From the NCBI RefSeq assembly GCF_008086345.1, contig NZ_CP043006.1, positions 3,532,032-3,596,031 on the forward strand: a DNA stretch of 64,000 nucleotides, written 5' to 3'. Shown here in pieces: positions 36,701 to 44,651 of this stretch. Under the pieces are notes generated by a model that was not told the origin of the DNA, did no database searches, and was given only the letters and a program-made list of their open reading frames with translations. Origin of the DNA: Chitinophaga sp. XS-30. Its GTDB lineage: Bacteria > Bacteroidota > Bacteroidia > Chitinophagales > Chitinophagaceae. The position numbers and the translations under genes were made by a program. Within the stretch, counting starts at the first letter, position 1; the number at the start of each line of letters is the position of its first letter.

Positions 36701-37166
36701 ATATGGTTTCGGGTTCTCGCTGGGGTACAAGAATTTTGATCTTTCTGCATTCTTCCAGGGACTGGCCCGGGAATCATTCTGGATAGACGCGGACTCTACC
36801 GCGCCATTTGTGGGAGACCGCGCCATGCTGAAAGCCTATGCCGATGACCACTGGTCAGAAAGCAACCGCGATCTGTACGCCACCTGGCCCCGGCTCAGCG
36901 CCCGCAGGATAGCCAATAACGCGTTGACCAGCACCTGGTTCATGCGGAATGGCGCCTTCCTTCGCCTGAAAACCGTGGAGCTGGGCTACACATTGCCTAC
37001 CGCGCTCACCCGCAGGATCAAAATGGAAAAGACCCGCATTTATGCCAGCGGTATCAATCTGTTCGTCATCAGCAAGTTCAAGATGTGGGATGTGGAAATG
37101 GGGGGTAATGGTCTGGGTTACCCTGTGCAGCGTGTCATCAACATCGGCGCCCAATTGTCCTTCTGA
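33747..37166 (+). CDS. SusC/RagA TonB-dependent receptor with STN domain (PUL 2)
   Basis: 1139 residues from ATG 33747; a start 48 bases upstream is in frame but unlikely. A long basic N-terminus leads to the signal helix (about 20-43). Then come STN (about 46-120), a carboxypeptidase-regulatory-like domain (about 132-205: VRGTVTDTTGMPLPGVTISV), the TonB-box region EETVIVGFGTQ (about 211-221), plug (FFIRGVTTFG, LILIDGIE, ILKDATSTALYGARGANGVI) and barrel to the terminal AQLSF. The STN domain would signal through FecR to the upstream sigma factor. The ligand is unknown. Confidence 0.95.
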   Translation: MKKKHLVRACSPPHALIKVLVIMKLAFCLLLLSFLHVSGSVHSQDKVSLDLQSADLRKVLLMIEAQTKYHFIFSERKLRTDKKIDLNVKDETVFKVLETVLPLANLQYKLLDGNLIAITTKGEEGAVQMKRDVRGTVTDTTGMPLPGVTISVKSTPSIGTTTDLNGKYVLDIPDDATVLVFSMIGYDRQEIPISGREVINVQLAIASNQLEETVIVGFGTQKKKEVVGAITTINPKELKVPSSNLTTALAGRLAGVIAYQRSGEPGADNADFFIRGVTTFGYKQDPLILIDGIETTTTDLSRMQVDDIASFSILKDATSTALYGARGANGVILITTKEGVEGKARISVRLENSNSTPTRNVELADPVTYMRLGNEAVLTRDPLGQLPYSEAKIDNTIAGTNPYVFPATDWRKELFRESTMNQRANFNVSGGGKVARYYLAATMNRDNGMLKVDKRNNFNNNIKLNTYSMRSNVNINLTKSTEVGIRLSGTFDDYNGPLAGGATMYKRVIQSNPVLFPAYYPIDDEHAYVQHIMFGNYGDGNYINPYADMVRGYKEYTRSKLLAQFELKQNLSFITEGLSFHALFNTARTTYFDVQRFYNPFWYALGNYDKYTDKYNLSMLNPNTGTEYLNYGEGPKEISATTYLQTTANYNRTFNDKHNVSGMLVFLMNNQVMANAGSLQLSLPRRNIGVSGRLTYGYDSRYFFEYDFGYNGSERFYESNRFGFFPSIGAAWMVSNEPFFKPLTKVVSNLKLRYTYGLVGNDAIGDPNARFLYLADVNMNDGSRGFSFGTDYAYSRPGVFINRYGNNDITWETATKTNYGIEVGLFNKINILLDIYTEKRRNILMTRADIPITMGLLSNADIQANIGEASGKGFDLSVDYSHSFNADWWMQARGNFTYATSKFDVVEEPDYVEKYLSRVGYPLSQQRGYIAERLFADDAEVINSPLQSFGEYGAGDIKYHDVNGDGQITTRDMVPIGYPTRPEIVYGFGFSLGYKNFDLSAFFQGLARESFWIDADSTAPFVGDRAMLKAYADDHWSESNRDLYATWPRLSARRIANNALTSTWFMRNGAFLRLKTVELGYTLPTALTRRIKMEKTRIYASGINLFVISKFKMWDVEMGGNGLGYPVQRVINIGAQLSF

Positions 37167-37192
37167 TCATGTTTAATTCAAAAAATAAACGG

Positions 37193-39088
37193 ATGAAAAA
37201 ATTAAAAAGATGGCTGATCGCTTTATTCGGGCCATTATTATTTTCCTGCAATTACCTGGATATTGTACCGGATAACATCGCTACGGTAGACCACGTTTTC
37301 AGGATGCGCAATACAACGGAACAATATCTGTTTACCATATACAGCTATCTGCCGAGGGTTACCGATTGCTACAATTATCCCACCTTTCTCGGAGGTGACG
37401 AGCTTTGGGCAAACGAATTCAATGTGAACCTCGTGAAACCTGCCTGGCAGATCGCAAAAGGCTTCCAGAATGTGGTAAATCCCTATTCCGATTACTGGAG
37501 CGGCACCAACGGAGGCCGGGGCTTTTTTGTGGCCATCCGGGATTGCAACACCTTTCTGGAGAATATCTACAAGGTGCCGGATATGGATGATTATGAGAAA
37601 GACCGCTGGGCGGCAGAGGCTACATTCCTGAAGGCATACTATCATTTTTTCCTGTTCAGGATGTACGGGCCTATCCCGCTGATCCGCCAGAACCTGCCCA
37701 TTACCAGCAATACTGCGGATGTGAAAGTAAGCCAGGAACCAGTGGATTCGGTAGTCAACTATATTGCCAGCCTGCTGGACGAAGCGGTGGTGAACCTGCC
37801 GGACCGCATTGTGAATGAGGCAACAGAGCAGGGCCGTGTGACGAAGTCTGTCGCCAAAGCCCTGAAGGCCCGGTTGCTGGTAACCGCAGCCAGTCCGCTT
37901 TTTAACGGGAACCCTGATTATGCCGCACATACCGGTGGCGGCAAGAATGCTGTAAAACTCTTTCCTTCCGCCTACGAGGATACGAAATGGGAACGCGCGA
38001 TGATCGCCTGCAAAGAAGCGATCGATGAATGCCACGCCGCAGGGCATGAATTGTATTATTTCAACCAGGCTTTCCTGCCGTTCCCCGGTTCCCCGGAAAC
38101 GATCACGGAAATGAGCGTCCGGAATGCGCTGTGCGAAAAATGGAATCCCGAGGCGGTTTGGACCAACCCGGTTGCACGGCCTGTCGCCGCACAACTGGAA
38201 AACCTGCCCCGCCTGTATTCCGGCGACAAACAATCTGCAACATTATCTTCTTTCGGTGTGCCGCTGAAGATCGCTGAACTGTATTATACCAAAAATGGTG
38301 TGCCGATCTCTGAAGACAAAACCTGGAACTATAACGCCCGTTACAGCACGCGTACCGCTACTTCCGCCGATGCGCTCCGCCTGAAACCCAATTACGTGAC
38401 CGCCAATCTCAATTTCGACCGGGAAGTAAGGTTTTACGCCGGTCTCGGTTTCGATGGTGGCCGCTGGTTCGGACAGGGCCGTTTCAACGATGCGGACAAT
38501 GTGTACGTGGAAGCCAAGCTGGGGCAGATCGCCAACAACCACGCCTGGGCTTACTCCATGACCGGGTACTGGGCCAAAAAGCTCGTGAACCCGCAAACAG
38601 TGTCCTCCGCAACGGAAGTGACCCCGCAAACCTATCCCTGGCCCGTTATCCGCCTGGCAGACCTGTACCTCCTGTATGCGGAAGCATTGAACGAATGGCA
38701 GGGCCCCGGTGTGGAAACATTCAAATGGATCGATCTGGTAAGAGCAAGGGCAGGCCTCAACGGTGTGGAGCAATCCTGGACGGACTTTTCCACCAGTCCC
38801 GGTGCGCCGCAGTCAAAAGCCGGCCTGAGAAAGATCATTCATCAGGAAAGGCTGATAGAGCTGGCATTTGAAGGCCAGCGCTTCTGGGACCTTCGCCGCT
38901 GGAAAGAGGCGGAAAGCGTGATGAGCCAGCCTATTACCGGATGGAACAACTTCGGGAAAACAGCCGATGTCTATTACCAGGTGAAATACCTTTTCAACCC
39001 GGTATTCCGTAAACGCGACTACCTGTGGCCGGTCAAGGAAGAGAACCTGATCGATAACAGCCAACTGGTGCAAAGCCCGGGCTGGTAA
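37193..39088 (+). CDS. SusD/RagB surface lipoprotein (PUL 2)
   Basis: 631 residues from ATG 37193, preceded by AAAAAATAAACGG, the same leader type as in PUL 1; an ATG at 37169 is three bases after the SusC stop and would put eight polar residues before the signal. Lipobox LLFSC gives Cys19. SusD hallmarks are AYYHFFLFRMYGPIPLI in the TPR part, and LADLYLLYAEALNEW and IHQERLIELAFEGQRFWDLR in the C-terminal part. It pairs with the preceding SusC for glycan capture. Confidence 0.94.
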   Translation: MKKLKRWLIALFGPLLFSCNYLDIVPDNIATVDHVFRMRNTTEQYLFTIYSYLPRVTDCYNYPTFLGGDELWANEFNVNLVKPAWQIAKGFQNVVNPYSDYWSGTNGGRGFFVAIRDCNTFLENIYKVPDMDDYEKDRWAAEATFLKAYYHFFLFRMYGPIPLIRQNLPITSNTADVKVSQEPVDSVVNYIASLLDEAVVNLPDRIVNEATEQGRVTKSVAKALKARLLVTAASPLFNGNPDYAAHTGGGKNAVKLFPSAYEDTKWERAMIACKEAIDECHAAGHELYYFNQAFLPFPGSPETITEMSVRNALCEKWNPEAVWTNPVARPVAAQLENLPRLYSGDKQSATLSSFGVPLKIAELYYTKNGVPISEDKTWNYNARYSTRTATSADALRLKPNYVTANLNFDREVRFYAGLGFDGGRWFGQGRFNDADNVYVEAKLGQIANNHAWAYSMTGYWAKKLVNPQTVSSATEVTPQTYPWPVIRLADLYLLYAEALNEWQGPGVETFKWIDLVRARAGLNGVEQSWTDFSTSPGAPQSKAGLRKIIHQERLIELAFEGQRFWDLRRWKEAESVMSQPITGWNNFGKTADVYYQVKYLFNPVFRKRDYLWPVKEENLIDNSQLVQSPGW

Positions 39089-39115
39089 TGCTCCTGATCG
39101 ATAAACCTTAATGAC

Positions 39116-40315
39116 ATGACAATGCGTATATATCACCTTTTTATATTTGGCATGCTCCTGGCAGGTTTCGGCTGCAAGGAGGAAAAGCTGGAGCCGCTCA
39201 CCAAAGGCGGCAAGGCGCCCGGGATGGTCTCCAACGTGAACGTAGATAATCAGCCCGGAAAAGTTGTATTGACCTACGACATCCCGTCCGATCCCGAACT
39301 CCTGTACATCAAGGCGGTGTACGAGATCCGCGATGGGAAAAAAATGGAATCCATTTCCACGTTCTACAACAATTTCGTTACACTCGAAGGATTTGGCAAT
39401 ACGGATGAAAGAGAAGTAAAGCTCTATGCCGTGAGCAGATCGGAAGTGAGCTCGGAGCCGGTAACAGTGAAAGTAAAACCGCTGACGCCTCCTGTAATGT
39501 CCACACTCGCTTCGCTGGATTTTTCGGAAGATTTCGGCGGCATTACCGCAAGATTCAGTAACGAAGATTCTGCCAGTATTGCCATCGGGGTTTTAACGAG
39601 AGATGAGAACGGTGACCCTGTTCAGTCTGATATGTATTATACCAGCCAGACGGAAGGCGAATTCTCCGTACGCGGTTTTGACGATACGGAACGCTGGTTC
39701 GGGTTGTTCGTGCGGGACAGATGGCAGAATTATTCAGATACGGTCTGGAAGTTGCTGACGCCGTTATTCGAGCAGCAGCTGGATAAAGCCAATTTCAGAT
39801 CGATGAAGCTGGCCACTGATGCGAACATGTTCGGTTCAGGGCCATTGACTAACCTCTGGAACGACAAGGTACAGGGCGGTTCCAGCTCCAATAGCACCTG
39901 GACCCGTACTGCCAATGGCTCCGGCGTCCCGCATTGGGTGACGTTCGACTTGGGGGTGACCGCAAAGCTCAGCCGTTTCGTGGAAATACCCCGCGGCGCA
40001 TTCGACGAACTGAACCTCCTGTACGCCGCCGGCGATCCGCGGCTGTTTGAGCTCTGGGGCGCAACGGACTATAATCCTGACGGCAGCTTTGACGGATGGA
40101 CGAAACTGTCCGAATTCGAAGTGGTGAAAGTATCAGGCCTGCCCACAGGCGTGAACTCAAATGACGATATTCTCCGTGCCCAGGAAGGCCATCAGTTTAA
40201 AATACCCATTGACGCGCCACCGGTAAGGTACATCCGCATCAAGATGCTGGAAACCTTCGGCAATTCAGATTATTTCTGGATGGCGGAATTGACTTTCTTT
40301 GGTCAAATACAGTAA
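39116..40315 (+). CDS. DUF4959/DUF5126/DUF5000 surface lipoprotein
   Basis: 399 residues with lipobox AGFGC (Cys20). Three domains follow in the usual order: DUF4959 (about 22-122: LTKGGKAPGMVSNVNVDNQP), DUF5126 (about 123-225: SEDFGGITARFSN) and a discoidin-like DUF5000 (about 240-399: VTFDLGVTAKLSRFVEIPRG, RYIRIKMLETFGNSDYFWMA). Such proteins occur directly after SusD in Bacteroidota PULs and are presumed surface glycan-binding proteins. The gene follows susD by 27 bases. A second ATG two codons in (39122) is an equal start candidate. Confidence 0.9.
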   Translation: MTMRIYHLFIFGMLLAGFGCKEEKLEPLTKGGKAPGMVSNVNVDNQPGKVVLTYDIPSDPELLYIKAVYEIRDGKKMESISTFYNNFVTLEGFGNTDEREVKLYAVSRSEVSSEPVTVKVKPLTPPVMSTLASLDFSEDFGGITARFSNEDSASIAIGVLTRDENGDPVQSDMYYTSQTEGEFSVRGFDDTERWFGLFVRDRWQNYSDTVWKLLTPLFEQQLDKANFRSMKLATDANMFGSGPLTNLWNDKVQGGSSSNSTWTRTANGSGVPHWVTFDLGVTAKLSRFVEIPRGAFDELNLLYAAGDPRLFELWGATDYNPDGSFDGWTKLSEFEVVKVSGLPTGVNSNDDILRAQEGHQFKIPIDAPPVRYIRIKMLETFGNSDYFWMAELTFFGQIQ

Positions 40316-40336
40316 TCAAACTGAAAATCGTAAAGC

Positions 40337-41014
40337 ATGAAACTCTTGAAATATATATGCTTTTCACTGGCGGCGGGATTTTGTCTCGCTGCCTGTGAAA
40401 AGACAGATAAAGCCTATAAGGATTTTGTACCGGGCGGGGAAAAGGTATATCCCGGAAAAGTAGATTCCCTGAAAGCTAATCCCGGGAATAAACGCATCCA
40501 GTTGGAATGGCTGCTGAAAACCGACTCCCGCATTGTGAAATGCCGCATTTACTGGAATAAAAAGGCAGATTCCGCGGAAGTTACCGTTAACCGCACGAAT
40601 GGAGTGGATACGATCAGAGCTATCCTTGATAATATGGTAGAAGGACCGTATATTTTTGAAGTGTACAGTTACAATGCCCAAAACGACCAGTCTGTCAGAA
40701 CAGAAGTGAATGGTGATGTGTATGGTGATTTTTATGAAAGCAACCTGATCAACCGCATTCTGAAAAGCGCGGTGATAGATAACGGTAACACTAAACTGCA
40801 ATGGGACGAAGCGGATCCCCGTTCACCGGGGGTAAGGCTTACCTATACAGATCAGGATGGCGTTGCGCAGACGCTGCTTATTCCATCCGAAGAAAGCACA
40901 ACCGTATTGCCCGGCATACCACAAACAGGTACAATGGAATTCAAAACTTTGTATCTTCCGGTGCCAAACGCCATTGATACGTTTGCGGCGCCTGTGGTAC
41001 AGGTGAATTTGTAG
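40337..41014 (+). CDS. DUF4998 lipoprotein of PUL 2
   Basis: 225 residues. Lipobox CLAAC gives Cys20, followed by YPGKVDSLKANPGNKRIQLE, IVKCRIYWNKKADSAEV and EGPYIFEVYSYN, the pattern of DUF4998, an FN3-like domain seen in PUL lipoproteins. It lies 21 bases after the DUF5000 gene and is probably also a surface glycan-binding or scaffold protein. The C-terminal half (about 115-225) is a second beta-rich domain I do not recognise. Confidence 0.85.
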   Translation: MKLLKYICFSLAAGFCLAACEKTDKAYKDFVPGGEKVYPGKVDSLKANPGNKRIQLEWLLKTDSRIVKCRIYWNKKADSAEVTVNRTNGVDTIRAILDNMVEGPYIFEVYSYNAQNDQSVRTEVNGDVYGDFYESNLINRILKSAVIDNGNTKLQWDEADPRSPGVRLTYTDQDGVAQTLLIPSEESTTVLPGIPQTGTMEFKTLYLPVPNAIDTFAAPVVQVNL

Positions 41015-41034
41015 ATAAAAAAATAACGAGAACC

Positions 41035-41763
41035 GTGCAACGCAGAACTTTCCTGTCTGCTGCTACCCTGGGCGCACTGGCCCTCGCAGCGGACCTTCCG
41101 GCATTGGCCGGAAAAAAAGATGATCCGGATTACCTGGTGATCAATGCCGGCATCGGCGGCAACAATACCAATGATCTGCTGAAACGGATCGATAAGGACT
41201 GCCTCGCGCACAAGCCGGAGTTGACGGTATTGATGATCGGCACGAACGACATGAACAGCATGAAATATATTCCGCTGGATCAATACCGGCGGAATGTGGC
41301 CACTCTTATCGAAAAGATACAGGCGCAGCAAAGCCAGATACTGTTGATGACCATTTGTCCGTTTATTGAGGAATACCTGTTCTCCCGGCACAAAAAGGAA
41401 CATTACGGGACGGAAGGTCCTTCCGGCAGAAGGGCAGCGGTAAACAGAACGATAAAGGAGCTGGCGGCGGAATACCATGCCGCTTTGCTGGATCTCGGCA
41501 TGTTGTTCGACAAGGCCGGGAAAGTGGGGCTGGATAAATACTCGCTGATCCAGAACGTTGCCAATACCAATAAAACCGATGGTGTACATCCCACGCCGGA
41601 GGGGTATCGTTTTATCGGGCTGGCCGCGTATCAATATATAGTTTATCATGATCTGCCGCAAAAGCGCATCGTCTGCTTCGGGGACAGTATTACGGCCGGG
41701 GATGGCGGTGTTGATAAGAACAGCTATCCGGCATACCTGAAGAGATTACTGACACCGGCATAA
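41035..41763 (+). CDS. Exported SGNH/GDSL hydrolase with circularly permuted catalytic blocks
   Basis: 242 residues, started at GTG 41035, 20 bases after the DUF4998 stop. The N-terminus MQRRTFLSAATLGALALAAD resembles a Tat signal. SGNH blocks come in the order II (NAGIGGN, 37-43), III (GTND, 69-72), V (DGVH, Asp182 and His185), then I (FGDSITAG, with nucleophile Ser218) near the C-terminus. Ordinary SGNH enzymes run I-II-III-V. The chain ends after the helix SYPAYLKRLL that normally connects block I to the strand before block II, and starts just before that strand. All catalytic residues are present, so the rotated fold could be active. It is probably a carbohydrate esterase acting on the PUL 2 glycan. 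Confidence 0.88.
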   Translation: MQRRTFLSAATLGALALAADLPALAGKKDDPDYLVINAGIGGNNTNDLLKRIDKDCLAHKPELTVLMIGTNDMNSMKYIPLDQYRRNVATLIEKIQAQQSQILLMTICPFIEEYLFSRHKKEHYGTEGPSGRRAAVNRTIKELAAEYHAALLDLGMLFDKAGKVGLDKYSLIQNVANTNKTDGVHPTPEGYRFIGLAAYQYIVYHDLPQKRIVCFGDSITAGDGGVDKNSYPAYLKRLLTPA

Positions 41764-41791
41764 TATCATTCACATATAACAGATTCAAACC

Positions 41792-43777
41792 ATGAAGTGC
41801 AAATTCCTGATCTGCGCGGTAGCGTTTTTTTTATGTCAGCAACTGGCATGGGGTAATTTTAAGGTAGATGTATGTATCTATGGCGGCAGCTCAGCCGGCG
41901 TAATTGCTGCATACACGGCGAAGAAGGCTGGGCGTTCCGTACTGCTGATAGAACCGGGCAAACATCTTGGCGGCCTTTCCTCCGGGGGGCTGGGTTACAC
42001 TGACATCGGCAATAAATACGCCATCCGCGGCCTTTCGCTGGAATTTTACCGGCAGATCGGGCAACACTACGGCAAATTTGAACAATGGATATTTGAGCCG
42101 CATGTAGCAGAAAGCCTTTTTACAGATTATGTGAATCGTGCGAAGGTGGAAGTGCTGTACCAGCATCGCCTGCTCTCCGCCCGTAAAGAGAACGGCGCCA
42201 TTACGGAAATTCAGCTCGATGCCGGCGGAGCAACCGTTACCGTTTCCGCAAAAATGTTCATCGACTGCACCTATGAAGGCGACCTGATGGCAAAAGCCGG
42301 GGTGAGCTACACCGTGGGCAGGGAAGGGAACGATATGTACAACGAAACCTGGAACGGCGTGCAAATGCTGGACGGGCATCAGATACCGGACGGTGTTGAT
42401 CCATATAAAACACCCGGCGACCCTTCCAGCGGACTGTTGTGGGGGATCAGCCCCGCGCCGCTGGCGCAGAAAGGCAGCGGGGACAAACTCGTACAGGCTT
42501 ATAATTACCGCATCTGCCTCACCAGGGACCCCGCCAATATGGTGCCCATTACAGAGCCGGATAACTATGATATCAACCGTTACGAGCTGCTTGCACGGCT
42601 GTTCAAGGCGCAACCCAACAGAACAACCCTCAACGATTACCTGATCGTGAGCGGAATGCCCAATAACAAAACAGATATCAATAACAGGAACGGATTTTCC
42701 ACAGATATGATCGGCGCGAACCACGATTACCCGGAAGCAGACTATGCGACCCGTGCAAAGATCATCAAAGCGCATGAGGACTATACCAAAGGGCTGCTGT
42801 ATTTCTTCGCTACGGATCCCCGTGTGCCGGCGCCCCTGCAGAAGGAAATGCGCAAATGGGGCTATCCAAAGGATGAATACACAGACAACGGGCATTGGTC
42901 TCCGCAGTTATATGTGCGGGAAGCCCGCCGCATGGTAGGCGCCTATGTGATGACACAGGCGAATTGCGTAGGGGAGGAAGTGGTGACCGATGGCGTAGGC
43001 ATGGCGGCCTATACTATGGACTCGCATAATACACAGCGTATCGTCATCCGCAAGAACGGGAAAGATATGGTGAAGAACGAAGGAAATGTGGAAGTGGGTG
43101 GTTTCCCGCCGTATCCGGTATCTTACCGTGCACTGATCCCCAAGGCAGGGGAGTGCAGCAATCTGCTCGTGCCCGTTTGCCTTTCGGCCAGCCATATCGC
43201 CTACGGCTCCATCAGGATGGAACCGGTGTTCATGGCACTCGCACAGGCAACGGCAGTGGCGGCGGACCTCGCCATCGCCAACGGCACTTCCGTGCAGGAA
43301 GTGGACGCCGCCAAAGTGGCCGGCATCCTTACCAGCAACCCGCTAGCGGACGGCAGACTGGGTGATGTGCTGCTGGACAATGCGACGGCAAACCCGGAGC
43401 TGGCAGGAGACTGGAAAACAGAAAAAGGCAAAGGCGCTTACGGTACGGATATGCTTACAGCGGAAAAAAATGCAAAAGCCATCTTCCGCCCGGCTATCGG
43501 GAAAACCGGCCGTTATGCGATCTATATGTATTATCCGCGTCTGAAAAATAACGCTGCTGTTACTCATGTAAAAGTGGTGAGCGGCAAAAAACAGCAGTTG
43601 GTGCCGGTGAAGGCCGAAGATGTAAAGGTGGTGGGCCAGACCTCCGGGGAATGGGTGAAACTCGGCACTTTCAAGCTTAAAAAAGGCACTGGCTCCTATG
43701 TGGAGATCTCCGCCGGAGAAACCGGCGAAGGCCTCGTGGTGGCCGATGCGCTGCTCTGGGTGCCTGAAAAAAGATAA
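41792..43777 (+). CDS. Exported FAD-dependent oxidoreductase with golvesin-like C-terminal domain
   Basis: 661 residues. Signal peptide (about 1-21), then an FAD-binding Rossmann segment VDVCIYGGSSAGVIAAYTAK and GKHLGGLSSGGLGYTDIG typical of the FAD_oxidored family (PF12831). The flavin domain runs to about 535 (SHIAYGSIRMEPVFMALAQA is its C-terminal signature). A C-terminal beta domain (about 545-661: YAIYMYYPRLKNNAAVTHVK, VADALLWVPEKR) resembles the golvesin/xanthan-lyase-type module. Members are frequent in polysaccharide loci, but the reaction is not established. It is the last gene of PUL 2, 28 bases after the SGNH hydrolase. Confidence 0.88.
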   Translation: MKCKFLICAVAFFLCQQLAWGNFKVDVCIYGGSSAGVIAAYTAKKAGRSVLLIEPGKHLGGLSSGGLGYTDIGNKYAIRGLSLEFYRQIGQHYGKFEQWIFEPHVAESLFTDYVNRAKVEVLYQHRLLSARKENGAITEIQLDAGGATVTVSAKMFIDCTYEGDLMAKAGVSYTVGREGNDMYNETWNGVQMLDGHQIPDGVDPYKTPGDPSSGLLWGISPAPLAQKGSGDKLVQAYNYRICLTRDPANMVPITEPDNYDINRYELLARLFKAQPNRTTLNDYLIVSGMPNNKTDINNRNGFSTDMIGANHDYPEADYATRAKIIKAHEDYTKGLLYFFATDPRVPAPLQKEMRKWGYPKDEYTDNGHWSPQLYVREARRMVGAYVMTQANCVGEEVVTDGVGMAAYTMDSHNTQRIVIRKNGKDMVKNEGNVEVGGFPPYPVSYRALIPKAGECSNLLVPVCLSASHIAYGSIRMEPVFMALAQATAVAADLAIANGTSVQEVDAAKVAGILTSNPLADGRLGDVLLDNATANPELAGDWKTEKGKGAYGTDMLTAEKNAKAIFRPAIGKTGRYAIYMYYPRLKNNAAVTHVKVVSGKKQQLVPVKAEDVKVVGQTSGEWVKLGTFKLKKGTGSYVEISAGETGEGLVVADALLWVPEKR

Positions 43778-43803
43778 AGCAGCAGTTTTAACGATATTTT
43801 CTT

Positions 43804-43847
43804 ATGTTTGCAGTATGTCAGGCATTGTACATACTGCAAACATTTTT
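43804..43847 (+). terminator. Terminator of PUL 2
   Basis: ATGTTTGCAGTATGT and ACATACTGCAAACAT form a perfect 15-bp stem around CAGGCATTGT, followed by TTTT. It lies 27 bases after the oxidoreductase stop. Confidence 0.85.
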
Positions 43848-44125
43848 ACTTTCCGGCGCGTCCTGCCGGATGGTTTGCATTTCTATGCCTGTATCAAACA
43901 GCATTTCCGCGTTTTCTGCAACAAGCTGTACTATTTTTCAAACTTTAAGGACTTCAATACTTCCACCCTGGCCTGCTAGTTAACTCCCGCGGCACAGGGT
44001 TACATCTTGTATTTATATTATTTGCTATTACCCGGACCAGAAAAGGGGCCGGTGTATGGCATCTTTTCGTTTTATAACTTTTAATAGCAAAAGACAATCA
44101 ACATTCATTCATAAATCAAAAAACT
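43848..44125. other. Intergenic region before the rnk-like gene
   Basis: About 280 bases with no convincing gene, RNA or repeat. Short open frames run through it without family resemblance. The A/T-rich end (ATAACTTTTAATAG near 44070-44090) could hold a promoter for the following gene, but no exact TAnnTTTG box is present. Confidence 0.5.
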
Positions 44126-44515
44126 ATGAAAAAAGCAGAACAAACACTTGTACTCAGACATGATGATCATGAAACACTGACATCCTACCTGAGCACCCAG
44201 GAACTGTCCGGCAATCATAGCATCGAGGCGCTGCAAACGGAATTGAAGAAAGCGAAGCTCGTCAGCAAGGAGGAATTTCCGGAGGATGCTATCCGCCTGA
44301 ACTCAAAAGTAAAGATCAAGGACGCTAATAACGGCAAGGAAATGGAAGTGGTGCTGGTGATGCCCGATGATGCCGATATCAAACAACGGAAAATATCCGT
44401 AACAGCCCCTGTAGGCATCGCCCTCATCGGCTTCCGCAAAGGTCAGAAAGTAGGCTGGCAGGTACCCGCCGGCATGAAAACTTTCACCATTCTGGACGTG
44501 GTGAACCAGGAATAA
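44126..44515 (+). CDS. GreA/GreB-family (Rnk-like) protein
   Basis: 129 residues. The C-terminal GreA/GreB FKBP-like domain (about 52-128) is clear: IRLNSKVKIKDANNGKEMEV, VTAPVGIALIGFRKGQKVGW. The N-terminal part (about 1-50) is too short for the GreA coiled coil and matches the helical pair of Rnk, the regulator of nucleoside diphosphate kinase, which binds RNA polymerase. In Bacteroidota these are annotated as GreA/GreB-family elongation factors. It is monocistronic with its own terminator. Confidence 0.87.
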   Translation: MKKAEQTLVLRHDDHETLTSYLSTQELSGNHSIEALQTELKKAKLVSKEEFPEDAIRLNSKVKIKDANNGKEMEVVLVMPDDADIKQRKISVTAPVGIALIGFRKGQKVGWQVPAGMKTFTILDVVNQE

Positions 44516-44524
44516 TTTGTTGCA

Positions 44525-44570
44525 AAATCCTGGTATGGCCGCATGCGATACCAGGATTTGAACAATTTTT
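44525..44570 (+). terminator. Terminator after the rnk-like gene
   Basis: AAATCCTGGTAT and ATACCAGGATTT form a perfect 12-bp stem around GGCCGCATGCG, followed after six bases by TTTTT. Confidence 0.8.
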
Positions 44571-44613
44571 ACCGCCCAACGGTAAAAAGTACCATAAACC
44601 CCATAAACTGCCA

Positions 44614-44644
44614 TTTGCCGCTTCTCCGTCCCGCCGTACCTTTG
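44614..44644 (+). promoter_or_regulatory. Consensus promoter of the AraC gene
   Basis: TTTG (44614-44617), 19 bases, TACCTTTG (44637-44644): an exact Bacteroidetes promoter. The ATG at 44652 is only seven bases past the -7 box, so the mRNA would be nearly leaderless. Confidence 0.7.
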
Positions 44645-44651
44645 TACCGTC

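Noticed and set aside
43698..43979. A 93-codon frame overlapping the end of the FAD oxidoreductase
   Set aside because: It reads through the terminator of PUL 2 and has no recognisable content.
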